64,000 nucleotides of DNA, taken from Massilia sp. BSC265. Its GTDB lineage: Bacteria; Pseudomonadota; Gammaproteobacteria; Burkholderiales; Burkholderiaceae_D. Within the stretch, counting starts at the first letter, position 1. Each line of letters opens with the position of its first letter. Shown one piece after another: positions 53,839 to 62,522 of the stretch. A model generated the notes under the pieces. That model ran no database searches. It was given only the letters and a program-made list of their open reading frames with translations, and had not been told where the DNA came from. Made by a program: the position numbers and the translations under genes. The stretch is from contig NZ_JPXI01000029.1 of NCBI RefSeq assembly GCF_000740675.1, positions 124,001 through 188,000 on the forward strand. The letters run 5' to 3'.

Positions 53839-54668
53839 GAGCGCGCGCCAACCTGGCCTGGAGCGCCATCGGCGCGCTGGCGGCCTTGTTGCTGGCCGCG
53901 CTGTGGGTGGCGCCGTTGCTGTGGGCGGCCAGCACCGCACTCAGGCCCGAGCACGAGACCGTGTCCGCCGTATTCCATTGGTTGCCCCAGACCTGGACCG
54001 TGGAAGCCTTCGCCAAGGTGCTGGGCGCCGGCCGCGTCGGCCGCTGGCTGTTCAACAGCGCACTGGTCGCCCTGCTGGTCACCGTCGTCACCATGGCCTT
54101 GTCCCTGGGCGCCGCCTATGCGTTTTCCCAGTTGCGGTTCCGCGGCCGCAGCCTGCTGTTCCTGCTTACCATGCTGGCCTTCCTGGTGCCCTTCGAAGCG
54201 CTGCTGGTACCGCTGTTCCGGATCATGAACCAGCTCGGCCTGATCAACAGCTACGCCGGCATCGTGCTCCCGCAAGTGGTGGCGCCGGTGGTCATCTACG
54301 TCTTCAAGGAGTTTTTCGACAAGGTGCCGGCAGACTTTCGTGAAGCCGCGGTGATGGATGGCGCGGGGCCGCTGCGCATCCTGTGGAATGTCTACCTGCC
54401 GGTATCCGGGAACATTGTGTGGGCCATGGCGATCGTGACGTTCATCGCGGCATGGAACAACTTCCTGTGGCCTTTCATCATCGTCACCGAGAACGAGATG
54501 ATGACGATCCCCCTCGGCCTGACCCAGACCTACGATGCCTATGGCGTCATCTATGCCCAACTGATGGCTGCAGCCTTGATCGGCGCACTGCCGGTGGCGC
54601 TGGCCTACGTGCTGTTCCAGCGCCGCGTGACCCACGGCTTCCTGGCCGCCACCGGCCTAAAAGGATGA
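53835..54668 (+). CDS. ABC sugar-importer permease (MalG-like)
   Basis: A 277-residue permease with six membrane helices and EAA loop REAAVMDGAGPLRILWNVYL near residue 173. It forms a heterodimer with the preceding permease. Translation is coupled through an ATGA overlap. The last codons and stop are part of an 11-bp direct repeat that continues into the intergenic region before the ATPase gene. Confidence 0.93.
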   Translation: MRARANLAWSAIGALAALLLAALWVAPLLWAASTALRPEHETVSAVFHWLPQTWTVEAFAKVLGAGRVGRWLFNSALVALLVTVVTMALSLGAAYAFSQLRFRGRSLLFLLTMLAFLVPFEALLVPLFRIMNQLGLINSYAGIVLPQVVAPVVIYVFKEFFDKVPADFREAAVMDGAGPLRILWNVYLPVSGNIVWAMAIVTFIAAWNNFLWPFIIVTENEMMTIPLGLTQTYDAYGVIYAQLMAAALIGALPVALAYVLFQRRVTHGFLAATGLKG

Positions 54669-54695
54669 ACCCCGGATGAACCCCGGATGAAACCC
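54663..54695. repeat. Three-copy 11-bp direct repeat
   Basis: GGATGAACCCC occurs twice in a row and a third time as GGATGAAACCC. The first copy provides the TGA stop of the MalG-like permease. The repeat lies 37 bp before the ATPase gene and may simply be replication slippage. Confidence 0.65.
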
Positions 54696-54731
54696 GGCTG
54701 ATACCGGACAAAAAAAGAGAGCGGATACCCC

Positions 54732-55835
<1,104 letters not shown>

Positions 55836-55846
55836 GGAGCGCTGCC

Positions 55847-56896
55847 ATGAGCGAGCCGGGCCGCACGCGCCGGCCTACCATGACCGACATCGCCAAGCTG
55901 GCCGGGGTGTCGCAGTCCACGGTGTCGCTGGTGATCAACCACATGAGCGGCGCCAAGGTATCCAGCGCGACGCGCAACAAGGTGCTGCGCATCGCGCGCG
56001 AACTGGGCTACCCGGTCGAGCGCATGGGCCATGCGGTGCCCGCCCTGGCACGCAACCTGGTGGTCTACCTGACCGACGAGCTGTCCACCAGCCCGCATGC
56101 GATGACCACCATCGACGGCGCCCGCGACGGCGCCTGGGAGCACGACTGCCTGCTCTCGGTGTACGCCACCCGCAACGACCCGGAGTACGAGGGGGCGATC
56201 CTGGCGCGGGTCCTGGCGGATCCGGCGTTGCTGGGGGTGGTCTACGCCACCATCTTCACGCGCACGGTCACCGTGCCGGCCCAGTTGGCAGACGTGCCGA
56301 CCGTGCTCCTGAACTGCCATGTCAAGGAGCGGCGCGACAGGCTGTACTCCTCGGTGGTGCCGAGCGAGGTGCTGGGCGGCTATGCGGCCACCATGCACCT
56401 GATCGAGGCCGGCCACCGCCGCATCGGCTTCATCAACGGCGAGGGCTGGATCGAGGCCGCGGCCGAGCGCCTGAAGGGCTACCGCCAGGCCCTGTCGAGC
56501 CGCGACATCCCTTTCGAAGCGCAACTGGTGCGCGAGGGCGACTGGCAGGTCAGCAGCGGCCATGCGCACGCCCAGGCCTTGCTGGCCTTGCGGGATCCGC
56601 CGACGGCACTGTTCTGCGCCAACGACCTGATGGCGGTCGGCGCCATCGAAGCGGTGCGCGAACTTGGCATGGACGTGCCGGGGCAAGTCTCGGTGGTGGG
56701 CTACGACGACCAGGATATCGCCCGCTACACCCAGCCACCGCTCACCACAGTGTTGTTACCAAACTACGAAATGGGCCGCTGGGCAGCAGAAAGTTTAATC
56801 GCGCAAGTGAACAGTGGCATCACCCGGCGCACCGCCATGAAGATGGATTGCCCTCTGGTGGCGCGCGATTCGGTGGCTTCGCGTGGCCTGTTTTGA
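55847..56896 (+). CDS. LacI-family transcriptional regulator
   Basis: A 349-residue LacI-type regulator. The helix-turn-helix is at residues 11-30 (TDIAKLAGVSQSTVSLVINH), the hinge follows, and a periplasmic-binding-protein-like effector domain fills the rest (GFINGEGW, ALFCANDLMAVGAIEAVREL, VSVVGYDD). ATG 55847 follows GAGGAGC. It starts 11 bp after the ATPase stop, so it is probably the last gene of the importer operon and autoregulated. Likely targets are the importer genes and the second TonB receptor with its GH43 partner. Confidence 0.92.
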   Translation: MSEPGRTRRPTMTDIAKLAGVSQSTVSLVINHMSGAKVSSATRNKVLRIARELGYPVERMGHAVPALARNLVVYLTDELSTSPHAMTTIDGARDGAWEHDCLLSVYATRNDPEYEGAILARVLADPALLGVVYATIFTRTVTVPAQLADVPTVLLNCHVKERRDRLYSSVVPSEVLGGYAATMHLIEAGHRRIGFINGEGWIEAAAERLKGYRQALSSRDIPFEAQLVREGDWQVSSGHAHAQALLALRDPPTALFCANDLMAVGAIEAVRELGMDVPGQVSVVGYDDQDIARYTQPPLTTVLLPNYEMGRWAAESLIAQVNSGITRRTAMKMDCPLVARDSVASRGLF

Positions 56897-56943
56897 GCCA
56901 TCCTTGAGTGCGCCATACCGGTGCGAAATCGGATAATTTTTTC

Positions 56944-56964
56944 GTATTAGTCATAAATTATGAC
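56944..56964. promoter_or_regulatory. Palindrome and shared site upstream of the second TonB receptor
   Basis: GTCATAA-A-TTATGAC (56950-56964) is a perfect 15-bp palindrome about 90 bp before the receptor start. It overlaps GTATTAGTCATAA, which resembles a site before the importer operon. It lacks the central CG usual for LacI operators, so the binding protein is unclear. Confidence 0.45.
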
Positions 56965-57054
56965 CAATAACGATTCCAATATCGGCCGGCTCGTCCGCAA
57001 GCCCGACAAGGCAGCTTGCCGACGCAGGCACGGCCATCGACCCAGGAGACCTCG

Positions 57055-59865
57055 ATGAGCAACTTGAAAGTCCGGCCAGTCTGCGCGGCCGTCATGCTGC
57101 TGTGCGCCCACATCGGCCTTGCCGCCGCCCAGGATGCGACCCAGAGCGGTGCACGCGCGTCGGTGGAGCAGGGCGCGCCCGGCGCCACGGCGGCGCCCGA
57201 ATCCGGTCCCACCTCGGCAGGCGGCGGCCTTGCCACGGTCACGGTGAGCGGCATCCGCAGCAGCATCCGCTCCGCCGAGCAGATCAAGCGCGACGCCGAG
57301 CAGGTGGTGGACTCGATCAATGCCGACGACATCGGCAAGTTCCCCGACCGCGCCGCCGGCGACGCCCTGCAGCGCATCGCCGGCGTGCAGGTGGGCCGCG
57401 ACCGCGGCGAGACCAGCACCGTCATCATCCGCGGGCTGCCGGACGTGGCGACCACCATCGAGGGCAACGAGATCTTCACGGGCACCGGCCGGCGCCTGTC
57501 CTACCAGGACCTGCCGGTCCAGTCGATCGGCGGCCTGGACGTGTACAAGTCGGCCACCGCCAACCAGTTCGAGGGCGGCATCGCCGGCGCGGTCAACATC
57601 CGCCTGCGCGCCCCCTTCGACTTCAAGGGCTATACCGTCACCGGCTTCGTCGAGGGCCGCCGCAACTATGTCGAGGGCAGCGAAGCGCGCAAGGAGAAAA
57701 CCAAGCCGGGCGGCGGGCTCCTGCTGAGCAACCGCTGGCAGACCGGCATCGGCGAGATCGGCGTGCTGGTCGACGTGGCCTACAACAAGGAGCACTGGGC
57801 GATGCCGGTGCAATGGGTCGACCGGCCGGAAGGGATCTACTCGGTCAGCCCGGACGGCACCGCGCAGCGCCTGTACGACGGGCCGATCGCGCCGCTGCGT
57901 CCGGGCGACCGCCTCGGCGAACTGCCCAACATCGGCGGCATCTACAATGCCGGCGATCGCGAGCGCGGCAGCATCCACGCCGCCGTCCAGTGGAAGCCAA
58001 ATGCATGGACCGAGCTTTCGGCCCAGTACCTGGGCACCGGCTACAGCGGCAGGAGCGAGGTCGACTACATCCTGAACATCGCCACCTGGGGCCCGCGCCT
58101 GACCAACGTGGTGATGGCGCCGCAGGGCGCGTATTGCAACACCCCGGTCGGGTCGGTCTGCCCGATCCAGGCGGCCAGCGTCCCGGGCGTGCGCTTCCGC
58201 GGCCCCTATGACTGGGATCCGTACACCGCGACCAGTACCTGGGGCGTCAAGGAGCGTACCGATACCCACTTCCTGAACTTCGGCGGCAAGTACCGCAACG
58301 GCCCGCTGTCGGTCGACAGCAACCTGGCGTTCACCCGCTCGGACTTCATCAACGACACCGTGATCGTCGACCAGCAGATTCCGGGGGCCAGCGCTTCGGT
58401 CTACACTTACGGGCGCGACGGCCACGGCGGCTACAACGCCATCACCACGCCCACTTCGACGGCGGCGCTGCGCGACCCCAACCAGTTCGTCTTGCGCGGC
58501 ATGGTGCAGAACTGGGGCGAGTCGCGCGGCGAGCAGACCCAGTTCCGCACCGATGCCGTCTATCGCCTGGGCGGCGACGCCTTCATCACGGCGCTGACCG
58601 GCGGCATCCGGCTGTCGAACCGCGAGGTCAGTTACCACAGCGGCGAACGGGCCAGCGACCTGCCGAACGCCACCGTGCGTCCTTCCCCGATCGCTGCCTT
58701 CGGCCCGTCGTTCCAGAGCCTGGTGCCGGGCCTGGACCGCCTGGGCGGCCCCTGGATGACGCCGTCGCGCGACTTCCTGATCTACCAGGCCGACCGCGTG
58801 CGCGCCTTCTACGGCCAGCCGGCAGGCCGGGTGCCGGACGACCCGATGCGCCTGTTCGAGCAGCGCGAGCGCACCGCCACGCTGCACCTTGGCGCGCGCT
58901 GGAAGGCCCAGCTGGGCACGGTCGGGATGACCGGCAGCGTCGGCGGGCGCCTGGTGAAAGTCGATCGCAAGCTGGAGGGCAACCGCCGCATCGGCGACGT
59001 CGTCACCCCGATCAGCGAGGACAGCGACGAGACCAACTTCCTGCCGAACGTGTCCGCGGTGGTGAACTGGACCGACCGCATCCAGTCGCACCTGAGCGTG
59101 GGCAAGACCATCACCCGGCCCGAGTTCTCGCAGCTCAATCCGGCCCTTTCCTTGATACCGCCGACCGTGAATGCGCCGGGCACGGGCTCCGCGGGCAATC
59201 CGGAGCTGTCGCCGACCGAGTCGATCAACAGCGACGCCACGCTCGAGTACTACTTCCGCGACAACGGCTACGCCCAGATCGCGCTGTTCCACCGCGACAT
59301 CGAAGGCTACCTGCAGAACTTCGAGCAGCAGGAAAGCATCAACGGCGTGAACTACCGCGTCACGCGCCCGCAGAACTCGGGCAAGGGCAAGCTGCGGGGC
59401 GCCGAGTTCGGTATCCAGAAGTTCTTCGACTTCCTGCCGGGCGCCTGGAGCGGCCTGGGCGCGCAGTTCAACTACACCTGGATCGACGGCGAGAACCAGA
59501 CCCGAACCGGCCTGAACACCGGCGCCTACGCCACCACCGACCTGATCGGCGTGGCGCGCCAGAGCTACAACCTCGCGCTGCTCTACGAGCGCGGCGGCTG
59601 GACCGGCCGCCTGGCGGCGACCCGGCGCGGCAAGTACGTCGAGCAGATCGCCGAGCCGCGCTTCGGCCAGGACCGCATCGTCAAGGCCTCGACCTATGTC
59701 GACCTGAGCGTCGGCTACGCCCTCACGCCGAACCTGACGCTGAACTTCGACGCGATCAACCTGACTAAAGAGCGCTACGAGAGCTACCTGGGCGATCCGA
59801 TCCGCCCGCGCGACATCCGCTACAACCCGACCACGTACGGCCTGAGCTTGCGCTATCAAATGTAG
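57055..59865 (+). CDS. TonB-dependent receptor of the Xanthomonas/Caulobacter carbohydrate type
   Basis: A 936-residue receptor. The signal peptide ends near GLAAAQ. A TonB-box-like ATVTVSGIRSSIRSA leads into the plug, with the subfamily hallmarks DDIGKFPDRAAGDALQRIAG and VQSIGGLDVYKSATANQFEG. The long barrel ends with LSLRYQM, an aromatic-containing C-terminus. Receptors of this subfamily (TIGR01782) commonly bring plant-derived oligosaccharides into the periplasm. ATG 57055 follows AGGAGA and is preferred to an upstream TTG. The GH43 gene starts 8 bp after the stop, so the two are co-transcribed. Confidence 0.93.
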   Translation: MSNLKVRPVCAAVMLLCAHIGLAAAQDATQSGARASVEQGAPGATAAPESGPTSAGGGLATVTVSGIRSSIRSAEQIKRDAEQVVDSINADDIGKFPDRAAGDALQRIAGVQVGRDRGETSTVIIRGLPDVATTIEGNEIFTGTGRRLSYQDLPVQSIGGLDVYKSATANQFEGGIAGAVNIRLRAPFDFKGYTVTGFVEGRRNYVEGSEARKEKTKPGGGLLLSNRWQTGIGEIGVLVDVAYNKEHWAMPVQWVDRPEGIYSVSPDGTAQRLYDGPIAPLRPGDRLGELPNIGGIYNAGDRERGSIHAAVQWKPNAWTELSAQYLGTGYSGRSEVDYILNIATWGPRLTNVVMAPQGAYCNTPVGSVCPIQAASVPGVRFRGPYDWDPYTATSTWGVKERTDTHFLNFGGKYRNGPLSVDSNLAFTRSDFINDTVIVDQQIPGASASVYTYGRDGHGGYNAITTPTSTAALRDPNQFVLRGMVQNWGESRGEQTQFRTDAVYRLGGDAFITALTGGIRLSNREVSYHSGERASDLPNATVRPSPIAAFGPSFQSLVPGLDRLGGPWMTPSRDFLIYQADRVRAFYGQPAGRVPDDPMRLFEQRERTATLHLGARWKAQLGTVGMTGSVGGRLVKVDRKLEGNRRIGDVVTPISEDSDETNFLPNVSAVVNWTDRIQSHLSVGKTITRPEFSQLNPALSLIPPTVNAPGTGSAGNPELSPTESINSDATLEYYFRDNGYAQIALFHRDIEGYLQNFEQQESINGVNYRVTRPQNSGKGKLRGAEFGIQKFFDFLPGAWSGLGAQFNYTWIDGENQTRTGLNTGAYATTDLIGVARQSYNLALLYERGGWTGRLAATRRGKYVEQIAEPRFGQDRIVKASTYVDLSVGYALTPNLTLNFDAINLTKERYESYLGDPIRPRDIRYNPTTYGLSLRYQM

Positions 59866-59873
59866 GAGGGCAG

Positions 59874-60851
59874 ATGCTGAAGACTTACTGTAATCCGGTC
59901 TATCCGGAAATCATGGCGGACCCCTTCGTGCTCAAGCACGAGGGCCGCTACTACGCCTACGGCACCGCCCCCGCAGGCCCCGGGGGCGGGCGCTTCCCGG
60001 TGCTGGTGTCGAACGACCTGGTCGATTGGCACCGGGCCGGCTACGCCATCTCCGCGCCGGGCGTGGACCCGGGGGAAGCCCATTTTTGGGCGCCGGAAGT
60101 CGCCTACAGCGATGGCAGGTTCTGGATGTACTACTCGCGTGGCGACGAAGAGGGCAAGCACCAGAAGCTGCGGGTCGCGGTGGCCGACAATCCGGTCGGG
60201 CCGTTCGTCGACCAAGGCGTGCTGCTGGTGCCGCAGCTGCAGTTCTCGATCGACGCCCACCCCTTCCGCGACAAGGACGGCCAGTGGTACCTGTACTACT
60301 GCGTCGACTTCCTCGAGCTTGGGGACGACCACCGCATCGGCACCGGCATCGTGGTCGACCGGCTGGTGACGATGGACCGCCTGGCGGGCGAGCCGCGCAC
60401 GGTGGCGCGCCCGCATGCCGACTGGCACCTGTTCAAGAAGCAGCGCGCGATGTACGACGCGGTCTACGACTGGCACACGGTGGAAGGCGCCTCCGTGCTG
60501 GTCCATGGCGGCAAGTACTACTGCTTCTACAGCGGCGGCGCTTGGGAAAAGGAGAACTATGGGGTCAGCTACGTCGTGGCCGACCATCCGCTCGGACCGT
60601 TCACCCGGCCCGAGGGAAGCCACGAGGCTCTCCTCATGCGCTCGCGGCAGGGTAACGTGATCGGCCCGGGCCATAACTCCTTCACCACCTCGCCGGACGG
60701 CAGCCAGGACTGGATCGTCTACCACGCCTGGGACACGGCCATGACGGGACGCCGCATGTGCATCGACCGGCTGGTGTGGGAGAACGGCCGGCCAACTACC
60801 ATCGGGCCGACCTTCACCCGCCAGCCGGCGCCGGCGGGGCTGGTGATGTAA
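59874..60851 (+). CDS. Cytoplasmic GH43-family glycosidase
   Basis: A 325-residue single-domain GH43 enzyme. The catalytic Asp lies in EIMADPFVL (about residue 16), the pKa-tuning Asp in FSIDAHPF, and the general acid Glu in HTVEGASVL. It has no signal peptide, so it should act on short oligosaccharides after import. AGGAGGG precedes ATG 59874. Co-transcription with the TonB receptor and the nearby importer supports an intracellular alpha-L-arabinofuranosidase or beta-xylosidase role, which is inference. Confidence 0.88.
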   Translation: MLKTYCNPVYPEIMADPFVLKHEGRYYAYGTAPAGPGGGRFPVLVSNDLVDWHRAGYAISAPGVDPGEAHFWAPEVAYSDGRFWMYYSRGDEEGKHQKLRVAVADNPVGPFVDQGVLLVPQLQFSIDAHPFRDKDGQWYLYYCVDFLELGDDHRIGTGIVVDRLVTMDRLAGEPRTVARPHADWHLFKKQRAMYDAVYDWHTVEGASVLVHGGKYYCFYSGGAWEKENYGVSYVVADHPLGPFTRPEGSHEALLMRSRQGNVIGPGHNSFTTSPDGSQDWIVYHAWDTAMTGRRMCIDRLVWENGRPTTIGPTFTRQPAPAGLVM

Positions 60852-60857
60852 GGCGGC

Positions 60858-61808
60858 TCAGACCGCGACAGGGCTCAAGACCGGCTTGCCCGCAAAATGG
60901 GCGAGCAGGTTGCCGATTGCCAGGTCGCGCATGGCCTGGCGCGCTTCCACGGTGAAGCTGCCGACGTGCGGCGTGAGGACCACATTGTCCAGTGCGCGCA
61001 GGGCGGGCGGCACATTCGGCTCGTCCTCGAATACGTCGAGCGCTGCCGCGCCCAGCCTTCCCGTGGATAGTGCGTCGGCCAGCGCCGCTTCGTCCACCAC
61101 CGAGCCGCGCGCGATGTTCACCAGTGTGCCCTCCGGGCCCAGGGCGTCCAGCACCTCCGCGTCGATGACATGGCGGGTGGCGACGCCTCCGGGCGTACAT
61201 ACCACCAGGTAGTCGCTCTCGGCGGCCAGCGCGGCCAGCGATGCGCAGCGTAGGCTCGGCTCCGGCCCTGCGCTGCGCTGGAAGTAGCGGATCGCCATGC
61301 CGAAGGCGCGCAGGCGCATGGCGACCGCCTGGCCGATGCGGCCATAGCCGTAGATACCGGCTACCTTCCCGCGCAGGCTGCGCGCAAGCTGCAGGGGGCG
61401 TGCCTCCTGCCAGTGGCCGGAGCGTACATAGCGGTCCAGCAGCGGCAGGCGGCGCGCGCTTGCCAGCAGCAGGGCGACCGTGAGGTCGGCCACGTCCTCG
61501 GTCAGCACGTCCGGGGTGTTGGTGACGATGACGCCGCGCCGGGCCAGAGGCTGGAGCGCCACGGCGTCGACGCCGACACCGTGCACCGAAACGATTTCGA
61601 GCGCCGGGAAGGATGCCGCCGTCTTGGCGTCGAGGCCGATCGTCCCGGTGGTCAGCACGCCGCGCACCTGCACGGCCGGCCCCTTGAGGAAGGTCCTCCG
61701 CTCGTCGGCGGACATGCGCGCCAGGTGGTGGCAGGCGAAAGGCGCCTCGAGCGTGCGCAGCGCATCGTCGGGCCAGATGTTGCCAAAGACAGCGATTTGC
61801 GGTTTCAT
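60858..61808 (-). CDS. D-isomer-specific 2-hydroxyacid dehydrogenase
   Basis: A 316-residue dehydrogenase of the glyoxylate/hydroxypyruvate reductase type. The nucleotide-binding motif is GIYGYGRIGQAVAMRL. The catalytic triad can be placed: Arg in NIARGSVVDE, Glu in DVFEDEPNVP and His in LTPHVGSFT. It reduces 2-keto acids such as glyoxylate or hydroxypyruvate with NAD(P)H. ATG 61808 is used, though no clear ribosome-binding site precedes it. It converges on the GH43 gene, with 6 bp between stops, and is probably independent of the sugar locus. Confidence 0.9.
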   Translation of the reverse strand: MKPQIAVFGNIWPDDALRTLEAPFACHHLARMSADERRTFLKGPAVQVRGVLTTGTIGLDAKTAASFPALEIVSVHGVGVDAVALQPLARRGVIVTNTPDVLTEDVADLTVALLLASARRLPLLDRYVRSGHWQEARPLQLARSLRGKVAGIYGYGRIGQAVAMRLRAFGMAIRYFQRSAGPEPSLRCASLAALAAESDYLVVCTPGGVATRHVIDAEVLDALGPEGTLVNIARGSVVDEAALADALSTGRLGAAALDVFEDEPNVPPALRALDNVVLTPHVGSFTVEARQAMRDLAIGNLLAHFAGKPVLSPVAV

Positions 61809-61911
61809 CGTGTAAAGTGAGCCAGAAATTGGAATGGTTCGACGCAGACGACAGCTCAGTGTCGAAGGCTGGCGTCGCCGGTGCAGGCTGCCGCGCGGGC
61901 CGTTTGCCTGC

Positions 61912-62436
61912 CTATTCTGCCGAAAAGAGCTGGCCGAACTGCGTGGCCCGGAATTCGATCGCGCAAATGAACAGCAAGGCCGCGAGCAGCATGTGACGCG
62001 ACTGCCGGCTGCCGATGTCGACAAGGCGGCCGTGGGCGATGCCGTTGCGCATGTCGGTCAAGGTCGTCCTGAAGTCAGCCACGACCCGTTCGAAGATCTC
62101 GTGGCTGCCCAGGTCCGTATCGGGAAAGCTCAGGAGTATTAGCTCGTCTGCCTTTTTTTGGAGCGAGGCCCTCCTGGTGCCGGCGTCAAGTTTGCGGTTG
62201 ATAAAGCTTTCGAGGGCAGCATAGGCCAAAAAGAAGCTCACCCGGTGATCGCCCCTCGCCCGGAGCTGGAAGCTTTCAATCAGCAGTTGCCGATAGAACT
62301 CTGCTTCGCCGCAAACGGTCCTGAATCCGATGAAGTGGACCAGCGCGTGGTGACGAAGGTGCCATTGATAGGTCTCACTGAACACCTCGTCGAACACCTC
62401 GGCTGGGGAAATTCCGGAAAACCTCTGCAAGCCCAC
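61912..62436 (-). CDS. HEPN-like hypothetical protein
   Basis: A 174-residue all-helical protein. The motif MRNGIAHGR near residue 137 matches the R-x4-H signature of HEPN ribonuclease-fold domains, and FFLAYAALESFINRKL earlier matches the helix that usually precedes it. Start is GTG 62436, with GGAGG five bases upstream; no ATG of sensible length is in frame. Codon use is less GC-biased than the neighbours, which suggests acquisition. HEPN proteins are often toxins or defence nucleases, or inert partners of nucleotidyltransferases; no antitoxin-like gene is adjacent. Function unknown. Confidence 0.65.
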   Translation of the reverse strand: MGLQRFSGISPAEVFDEVFSETYQWHLRHHALVHFIGFRTVCGEAEFYRQLLIESFQLRARGDHRVSFFLAYAALESFINRKLDAGTRRASLQKKADELILLSFPDTDLGSHEIFERVVADFRTTLTDMRNGIAHGRLVDIGSRQSRHMLLAALLFICAIEFRATQFGQLFSAE

Positions 62437-62522
62437 GCGCGCCTCCGCAGTTGAAATTGCCTGATTATAAACGGCGGGCTGCGCTAGCCGGCAGTCCGCC
62501 GGGCCGGGAGTCGCTATCCAGC

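Noticed and set aside
56947..59859. Very long open frame antisense to the second TonB receptor, and similar ones opposite polB, paoC, tctA and the hybrid kinase
   Set aside because: High GC makes stop codons rare on the opposite strand. The translations are Ala/Arg/Gly/His-rich with no motif, while the sense frames hold complete conserved domains.
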